A stretch of 64,000 nucleotides of DNA from the NCBI GenBank assembly GCA_028751875.1, contig CM054157.1:1644246-1708245 (forward strand), read 5' to 3'. A program made the translations under genes and the position numbers. The notes under the pieces were generated by a model that saw only the letters and a program-made list of their open reading frames with translations, was not told the origin of the DNA and did no database searches. This DNA comes from Rapana venosa. Taxonomy: Eukaryota > Mollusca > Gastropoda > Neogastropoda > Muricidae. This document shows, piece by piece, positions 56,187-64,000 of this stretch (position 1 is its first letter; each line of letters opens with the position of its first letter).

Positions 56187-56220
<34 letters not shown>

Positions 56221-56254
56221 CCCCCCCCCCCCCCCCCACCCCCCCCCCCCCCCA
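56187..56254. repeat. TC repeat then poly-C
   Basis: TCTCTC for about 30 bases followed by nearly pure C. Confidence 0.9.
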
Positions 56255-56439
56255 TCCCAAAACCACATCACTGACACCGACAATAGGTGTGCAGTTACAA
56301 CTAATGATTCAAAAGAAACTCAAAAACTGAATGTCGACGTTTGCAGATGATTTCAAATTGCGTGCGTGCGTACTAATTGTGCAAATAAATTACGTGTTAG
56401 AATAAGATGGAATGTATCTTCTGTTTCTCCCAAGCGAAA

Positions 56440-56668
56440 TGCCGAGGTTAAAACAGAGGATGTGCTCTTTGATGATCTGAACAGGGTATTCGACACTATC
56501 AACTTCAGTGGCCCGAGGAAGATCATCTTGAAGTTGTGTTGCCTAGAAAGAGTATGTCAGAACTGCTTTATTTCAAAATGACACACAAGCAAAGATCAGG
56601 AACAGTCAGGAAACGTTGAACTCATACGTAGTAAACAATGGAATGAAGCGAGGGCATTATTTTTTATA
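56440..56668 (+). pseudogene. Reverse transcriptase fragment
   Basis: DVLFDDLNRVFDTINFSG encodes RT motif A of a non-LTR element (D-LxxxFDT), followed by RKIILKLCCLERV. A frame change then leads to SYVVNNGMKRG, matching the start of motif B (usually ...NGVKQG). It stops where a GT repeat begins. It is an isolated, decayed piece of a LINE not otherwise seen in the window. Confidence 0.7.
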
Positions 56669-57427
56669 TGTGTGTGTGTGTATGCACTCGAGCATGCATG
56701 CTTTAACATATAAAACTAAAGGAGTTGGAGGAGGGGGAACACAATCACACACGTGGTCCACTATCATGCCTGCCAACAATACTTGTCAAGAGTATGCAAA
56801 TCTCTTCTGTTCTTCCTTTAGGCCTACCATTGACTGACCCACGAAGGGAGTGTTTTTCCTTTGAGCCACCTCTCAAGTAGTTGCCGCCACTCAAGCGCAA
56901 ATCTCCCCGAAAATGACAGAGAGCAAGAGAGAGAGAGAGAGAGGAGGGTGGATCAGCAGCCAGCCTCAGTGTTTGGCTATCTCGCATGTTCCTGTCAGCG
57001 TGAGACACAGGACGAGAAGCAAGCAGACGACACTTCGCAGTCTTACCAGTTTTCAGGAGACATTACCGGCTTTTCACAGCTACCCTAGTCTAGTGTGGTG
57101 AGGTTGTGGCTTTTGAAAATGTCGACAATTACTAGGATGAATTTTTAACTTTTATTGTTTTGACGATTTTTGCCTGGTTTTTGTTCTGCGGTTGAATTGC
57201 AATTCCGTGTGTTTGGTTTTTACGGTCCGTTGTGATGAGAATGGGGCATCATTGTCAGGGGACCGTGGCTTATGTCAGGGGAGGCTGGTGATAGGCTAGT
57301 GGAGGCATTTCTGTGGAGTATCGGCCCCGTGACGTGAAGAATTCTATTCTCGACTGAGCAGGTGAGTTTTAAGACCAGTCGCGTGGGGCAGGTGTGTTTC
57401 TGCCAGGTGTGATAGGGAGTCCAGTCT
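56669..57427. other. Unrecognised non-coding
   Basis: Short GT and GA runs; nothing supportable as a gene. Confidence 0.4.
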
Positions 57428-57635
57428 GTGTTAGATGTTTCCAGCCACTTTATCTGTCGCAGTAAATCTGTTTGTCAATCTGTTTGTCGGTTGGTCTGTA
57501 GTTTGTCTCAGTCTGTCTGTCTGTTTGTCTCAGTCTGTCTGTTTGTCTCTCTCTCCCTCTCTCCCTCCCTCTCTCCTTCCCTCTCTCTCTCCTCTCTCTC
57601 TCCTCTCTCTCCTCTCTCTCTCTCTCTCTCTCCCC
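57428..57635 (+). repeat. TCTG then CTCT repeats
   Basis: GTCTGTTTGTC-type repeats similar to 3240-3350, followed by CTCTCTCC repeats. Confidence 0.85.
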
Positions 57636-57692
57636 CCGGGGACTGGATGTAACAAAAGCACATGGGTGCTTATTCATTACCCTCGAAATAAA
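57636..57692 (+). mobile_element. SINE-A tail fragment
   Basis: GGGGACTGGATGTAACAAAA, GCACATGGGTGCTTATTC and CCTCGAAATAAAAGAA: only the last 57 bases of SINE-A, wedged between simple repeats. Confidence 0.8.
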
Positions 57693-57699
57693 AGAATTT

Positions 57700-58090
<391 letters not shown>

Positions 58091-58569
58091 TACAGTACTA
58101 GAATCATCAGTGACATCAGTTTGTTGCTTTTTTCACACGGAATGAACTTTGCTGTTTTTGCTGATAATTGAGTTGGGTTTTTTTTTAAAGTAGAAAATAT
58201 CAAACCAGTTCCAATAGTCTTCAGCACCTGACCAGCTCTGCCAAAGTTAATTCAGTCAAGATTTTCTCGGACTTTGTGATTCTACTCTGTACTAAGATGC
58301 TTGGCTAGTTAAAGCAAGGTTTTCTCAACTGGCGAGGTTGCTGAAGAAACTTCTAGAAAAATTAACCTTCCCAATACGTTAGGCCTATTTTTTTGTATCG
58401 CTGCTCTTCCATTCACTGTTTAGAAAACTACACTGAGTAGTTCCTTGCAAATAAAATGTTTGTTAGTGATAATACTCGCTGCTGTTTTGGTCTCTGGCTG
58501 TTATGCTAGTTTATTATACTTCTTGATAAGCATTATGATTGTTATACTAGTTTATGTACTGCTTGATAA
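58091..58569. other. Unrecognised, short duplication
   Basis: TACTAGTTTATTATACTTCT / TACTAGTTTATGTACTGCTT at about 58506 and 58543, a local duplication. No gene. Confidence 0.4.
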
Positions 58570-58738
58570 ACATTACAATCCTGTTCCGCATTTCGCAAGA
58601 GTAGGCCATTGTTTGCTGGTGGGAAGAGCTGACAGAATTCACAAAACCGCATACTAGGGACTACCGGGACTAGATGTAAAAAAGCACATAAGCGCTTATT
58701 CCGTTATCCTCAATATAAAAGAATAAAATAAAAAACAT
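58570..58738 (+). mobile_element. SINE-A 3' part
   Basis: CAATCCTGTTCCGCATTTCG, GGCCATTGTTTGCTGGTGGG, GATGTAAAAAAGCACATAAG and the CCTCAATATAAAAGAATAAA tail. It starts at the same internal point as the copy at 19572. Confidence 0.88.
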
Positions 58739-59046
58739 ACATTTACTGACCTATCATGCAAACAATGGACCCCCCCACTTCCCCCCTGAGATGTGGTAAA
58801 AACAGCGAGAGTAAGCCTGCTGCTTTTGTTTCGTTTCGTTTGTCGTTTCTTTCCCCACATCTGAATTCAGTGGCATGAGATGGGACCTGTCCAGAGAGGG
58901 GGGTGGGGGTGTGCATGAGAAGGAATAGCCAAAGGTGCAGAGGGAAAAGGTGAATGGACTGTGAGGGAGGGTGGGTATGCATGTTAGTTACTGTATCAGT
59001 ATGTATCGGAAAAGCATTGTGTAGGCCTATATCATCAGCAGGATTG

Positions 59047-59100
<54 letters not shown>

Positions 59101-59794
59101 CGCACGCATGCGTGCGTGCGCGCGCGCGCGTGTGTGTGTGTTCTCTCACACGTGAGTGTATGTGTGCATGTGTCATGTGTGTTTTAATCAGAAAATGTAG
59201 TACAAAATAGCCATCTAGTAAAACCGGATGCCCTACTAAAGGCAGGTGAGTAAAATGAAGAGAGAGAGACTAGGGTGTAGGGGACGCACGCCTTTAGAAA
59301 GTAAGCCCATAGGAAGTCATGGGCTACGCCCTGCTGGGCAATACAAAGCGAACAGACAGGCCTACACTAGGCCAGGGCCTAGTAGGCCTGCCTATACTGG
59401 CTATAGCCTAGCAGGGAAACCCAAGATGCCGGGGAAAGCGGTTAACAAGCCTACTCCTTTTATATACTGTATTGCTCAATCCTTGACGAATATAGATACA
59501 TTTTTTACGTTCTCAGTCTTCTGCTATCTTTGCCCTGCGTCAACCCCCGCCCCTTCCCTCCCCCCCCTCCCCCCCCCAATTCTCTCTATGTGTAGGTCTG
59601 TCTGTTTGTCTGTCTGTATCTGTGGACGCGCGTGCGTGAGTGTTGTGAGTGTGTGTGTGTCTGACGTTCTTTCATTAAACAGCTTTGCACCCAAAGTGAT
59701 ATTAAACACACTGTGCGCGCGCGCGCGCGCGCGCGAGTGTGTGTGTAATTGACTCTCTGTCTGTCTCTGTCTGTCTGTCTGTCTGTCTGTCTGT

Positions 59795-59858
<64 letters not shown>

Positions 59859-60309
59859 GGCATTATAGGAAGCAAAGCTATTAGTCTTTTGCCCATCGAA
59901 AGACATGTTTCCTTAACACTAGTTTAATAATCAAGAGTACCGCCATGCAGAACCTAGGGGACAAGTCCAGGTTTCTTTTATCAACGTTTGCTCAGATTAC
60001 TAAACAATACTAGATCTTGTACGCTGACTATGTTAATTAATTAAGAAAGTACTATGAACCACCAAGAGGCTAGGAATTGTTCACTACAACTGTGCCTGGA
60101 ACTAACCGATCTTTATTGAATCGAGTCTATTTCGGCATGTAAGCAACGCTAAGAATCTACTTCTGAAAAGTTTAAGTGTCCATACAAGTGTAAGATCATT
60201 TCAACATGTAGCTCAACCAATAGTCAACTTGCCAAGTATGTCCGTCTCAGTTTCTAGTCAGTGTTGGTAAAACTGGGCAATGTGACTCCTCACAAAGTTA
60301 ATGCCCAGC
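58739..60309. other. Simple repeats and unrecognised sequence
   Basis: TC run (59051-59098), CG/GT (59118-59140), TAGGCCT-rich stretch (59346-59425), poly-C (59556-59577), GC and TCTG/TC repeats (59713-59860). No gene recognised. Confidence 0.5.
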
Positions 60310-60321
60310 AGTACCGGTTCT

Positions 60322-63297
60322 GTCAGAACAATGTACAGAGGAGGTGCAGCAGCACAGATCGCGAGAGAGATGACAGAATACCAACTGCACATTCTCGGAA
60401 TCAGCGAGTGCAGATGGACAGGAGCTGGAAAAATTAAGCTAGGGTCAGGACCAACAGTGATGTACAGTGGAGACGAACAACTACACGAGGGAAGAGTCGC
60501 CATCATGATGAGCCAGGACGCAGTGAAGTCTCTCATGGAATGGACACCAGTCAACAAGAGGACCATTATAGCAAGATTTTACTCCAAATACAGACGGATG
60601 ACAGTCATACAAGTGTACGCACCGCACAACGAGAGGGAAGACCAGGAAAAGGAGCAGTTCTACCAACAACTCCAGGAAACAGTGGATGGGTGCATCAAGA
60701 ACGACATCATCATCATCATCATGGGAGACTTAAACGCAAAAGTGGGAAATGACAACACTGGATACGAAAGGACAATGGGTACTCATGGACATGGGAGACA
60801 GAACGACAATGGAGAGAGACTATGCGAGTTTAGCCAGCTGAATGGACTAGTTATCACAGGAACTCTATATCCCACACAAAGACATTACACAAAAAGCAAC
60901 ATGGACATCAGCGGACGAAGAGTGAAAAACCAAACTGACCATCTATTGATCAGCGGACAGTGGAGATCATCAGTACAAGACTGCCGAGTACAGAGGGGAG
61001 CAGAATGCCAACAGCGACACACTACTATAGACGAGGATCAAGAATAGACTCAGCTCACGCAGAAACAACAACAAAACCAAGACAAGACTTGCATTGAACG
61101 GACTGAAGGACGATAGATATAAGGAGAGAGAAGTTCTGCAACGCAGTGAAGACCAAGCTGACAGAGAACAGAACCGAAACTGAAGGTATAGAAGAGGTGT
61201 GGGAACATCTGAAGAACGCCTACATCAAATCAGCAGAAAGAGGTGCTTGGCTACAGAAAGGGGAAGATCAGACGTGGATCAGTGGAGAACAGCTGGAAGC
61301 TGATCGATGAGAGGAAGCGCATCAAGATCAGAATCAACAGTACACACTCGGAGAGGTACAGAACAGAATGAAGGAAGCATACAGGAAAAAGACAAGGAGG
61401 TGAAAAGAAGCGTACGAGAGGACAAGAGGTAGATGGATGTCAGAAAAAGCAAGAGAGGCGCAGAACGCAGCAGAGAATGGGAGACAGAAAGAACTGTACA
61501 GCATTGTGAAACAGCTCACCAAACAAGGCACTAGACCAGGCAGCAGCAGTGAAGAATAAGAACGGGGAGCTGCTAAAGAATCAGAAGGCCAGGCTGAGGA
61601 GATGGAGAGAACACTTCCAGGAAGTTCTCAACAGGGATGCACCGAATGAACCACCACAATGTGACCAGGGGGAGGTGAAGAACTAGACATCTCAACAGAA
61701 GAACCAGCCATCTATGAAATCAGAAAGCACTGAAGACCCCAGGAACGGAAAAGCACCAGGAGCAGACCAGATCACAGCAGAGATGCTAAAGCAGACATTG
61801 AACAGACCGGCAAGAACTGAAAGGGATCTTTGACCTCGTCTGGGAAAAGGAGGACAGTACCAACACAGTGGACGAAAGGACTCATATGCAAGATTCCAAA
61901 GAAAGGAAATCTTCAGGAGTGTGGAAACTGGCGTGGGATTACACTAATCTACCCTTGGCCAGTAAGGTGCTCAGCAAGATCCTCATCAACAGAATACAAG
62001 AGGGAGTAGACGCATCACTCAGAAAGGAACAAGCTAGATTTCAAAAGGGGAGGGGAACTGTCGGCCAAATATTTATACTCAGGAACATCTTGGAACAAGC
62101 TAGATTTCGAAAGGGGAAGGGAACTGTCGGCCAAATATTTATACTCAGGAACATCTTGGAACAAGTCAACGAATGGAACGCGACACTGTACATTCACTTT
62201 ATTGACTTTGAAAAGGCCTTTGACTCCATACACCGAGACAGTCTCTGGATCATCATGCATCAGTATGGAATCCCACAGAAACTCATCCAGATGGTCAAGA
62301 CAATGTACGAGGACTCTAAGTGCTCCGTCATCGTTGACAACGAAACAACAGACTGGTTCTCAGTGATTACCGGGGTGAAACAGGGATGCTGCATGTCAGG
62401 ATTCCTCTTCCTTCTCGTGATAGACTGGGGGATGAGAAAATAAAGTGGAAGGCGAGAGAACTGGGATAAGATGGGACTTCATGAACATGTTAGAAGACCT
62501 TGACTTTGCAGACGACATCGCCCTCCTTTCATCAACCATGAACCATCTACAGTACAAAACTACAAGACTGGAAGACAACGCAGCAAAGGTTGGACTCAAG
62601 CTGAATGGACAGAAGTGCAAAGCCATGAAAGTAAACAGCAGGAACATCGACGGTCTGAGGGTTGGAGATCAGGAAGTTGAAGAGGTGGAGAACTTCACCT
62701 ATCTCGGAGCAAACGTCACCAAAGATGGAGGAGGAACAGCAGACGTCAAGAAGAGAGATAGCACTAGCCAGTGCGCAGATGAAAACGATATCCACATCTG
62801 GCAAATGGGAGACATCGGCAGAAAAACCAAAGCATCCCTTTTCAAGAGCCTTGTTTTGTCAGTTCTTCTCTACGGATGTGAGACCTGGAAATTAACGAAG
62901 AGGTAGAGAGAATGAGAAACTAGACATTTTCCAAACCAAATGTCTGAGGAAGATCTTCAAGATCCGAGGCAAGAACACCATTTCCAACAAGACAGTCTTG
63001 GAAATAGCAGGAGCAGAAAAAATCAGCCAGGAGATTAGAAGACGGAGATGGAACTGGATCGGAACATGTCCTAAGAAAGGACAGGAGTGACGACTGTGCT
63101 GTTGCCCTCGGATGGACACCTGAAGGGAGAAGGAAAAGGGGACGCCCAAAAACAACATGGCGACGAATGGTAGAAGTAGAGCGGAACGGCGCAGGCTGGA
63201 GCACGTGGAACGCTGCACGACGCACAGCTGCAGACCGGAACCAGTGGAGGAATGATGTCGAACCTTGTGTGCCTCCTGGCACAGAGAGAATTAAGGG
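60322..63297 (+). mobile_element. L3x LINE, nearly full length, with 12-bp duplication
   Basis: A non-LTR retrotransposon of 2,976 bases, flanked by AGTACCGGTTCT (60310-60321 and 63298-63309). Starts inside the endonuclease (VRTMYRGG; then LGISECRWTGAGKIKLG, VIQVYAPHNERE, IMGDLNAKVG, QTDHLLI), open to 61047. A broken linker follows, then the reverse transcriptase: PKKGN...RGITL (about 61900), motif A IHFIDFEKAFDSI (about 62205), motif B VKQGCCMSGFLF (about 62375), and after a frameshift motif C LDFADDIALLSS (about 62505), FTYLGA and LLYGCETWKLT. A GRPKTTWRRM block ends it (about 63145). Several frameshifts make it inactive. The clade (RTE- or Jockey-like) is not resolved here. Confidence 0.93.
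62027..62158 (+). repeat. 66-bp in-frame tandem duplication within L3x
   Basis: Two 66-base copies (62027-62092 and 62093-62158) differ at two bases. Each encodes the 22-residue RT block EQARFxKGxGTVGQIFILRN plus IL. The frame is kept. Confidence 0.95.
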
Positions 63298-63309
63298 AGT
63301 ACCGGTTCT

Positions 63310-63605
63310 ACTTTGGACTGTTGCTTTCAACTGTTGTAAGCTTGGCGATCATGAAATCGTACCCACCTGCCAACTAACCAATACCAATACCAATTACTTT
63401 GTAATCTCCATAAACAGAGAGATTCGCGTGGGTCGCAAACCATATATAAGAGCAATAAACAAAAAAACACCCTTCATTTATCATAGAGAGTAATAGAAAT
63501 CCAGTCTTAAAAGCTCCACACACGTACACAAAACACACCAACACCCACACTCACGGCCACTTTCGAAATGTGGATTTTTGTTGGCACTTAAGAATTATTA
63601 AAGAG
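63310..63605. other. Unrecognised flank
   Basis: No gene; sequence beyond the L3x duplication. Confidence 0.4.
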
Positions 63606-63628
63606 TTACACACAACACACACACACAC

Positions 63629-63675
<47 letters not shown>

Positions 63676-63696
63676 CACACACACACACACACACAA
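63606..63696. repeat. AC microsatellite
   Basis: ACAC run with AACAC interruptions. Confidence 0.92.
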
Positions 63697-63830
63697 TTGC
63701 CTTATCATGGAATGATTAAAGTGTTTTTGACTTAACTTCACACACAAATTTGTTTATTGTCGTAACTTTTCTTTTTTGTTGTCTAATATCACAGCTTGTG
63801 AAGAGACGTGAAATTGAATCGATCACGAGG

Positions 63831-63831
<1 letters not shown>

Positions 63832-63900
<69 letters not shown>

Positions 63901-63918
63901 CACACACACACACACATG
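63832..63918. repeat. AC microsatellite
   Basis: Second ACAC run with two AACAC interruptions. Confidence 0.92.
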
Positions 63919-64000
63919 CACCACGTAGGCATGCACATATGTGCACACAGCACGCATAATATACACATGCCAATGCACAGATGATTACGAAGTGTCAGAC

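Overview
The window reads as nuclear DNA of a metazoan with a large, repeat-rich genome. Everything coding is split by introns with GT...AG borders or belongs to non-LTR retrotransposons, and there is no bacterial-type operon. The dispersed tRNA-derived SINEs look to me like families common in gastropod molluscs, so a snail is my best guess; that assignment rests on recognition and could not be searched.

The only host gene I can support is the 3' half of a septin of the SEPT2 type on the + strand. Five exons (1415-1516, 3080-3225, 6940-7047, 13176-13242, 14369-14470) join in frame to 174 codons and a stop. They cover the end of the GTPase domain, the septin unique element and the C-terminal coiled coil. 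The upstream exons lie before the window. The sequence after 14470 is the 3' UTR and flank, with no recognisable end.

The rest is repeats. Family names used here are my own. SINE-A has a tRNA-like head and a tail ending CCTCGATATAAAAGAATAAA. SINE-B has a tRNA-like head and a tail ending CGTGACTTAAAGTGGTATAA. SINE-C is a third tRNA-headed family. Rep-D, rep-E and rep-G are short dispersed repeats. LINE-T is a LINE 3' end containing GGCAATAAAATATTCTGAAT. L1x is an endonuclease/reverse transcriptase element with a GATA tail, L2x and L3x are relatives, and a CR1-like element ends in ATA repeats. Several insertions still carry clear target-site duplications (6403/6763, 12858/12957, 24134/24977, 25622/25983, 60310/63298).

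Layout: 1-14.5 kb, septin with intronic SINEs and minisatellites; 14.5-24 kb, septin 3' flank, mostly unrecognised, with a 34-bp minisatellite; 24-32 kb, LINE and SINE insertions including two CR1-like copies head to tail; 32-37.8 kb, simple repeats, a 37-bp minisatellite and a run of about 81 G; about 37.9-52.15 kb, a stretch whose sequence looks corrupted (neighbouring bases copied over each other) but in which SINE and LINE copies can still be read; 52.2-60.3 kb, cleaner sequence with SINEs and TCTG/GATA repeats; 60.3-63.3 kb, a nearly full L3x element; then AC repeats.

I found no new multi-gene system. The most interesting signals are the antisense orientation of all eight SINEs inside the septin gene, a sequence block shared by SINE-A and SINE-B, the set of dated nested insertions, repeats that begin exactly at septin splice donors, repeated intronic G-quadruplex motifs, and the local quality collapse.
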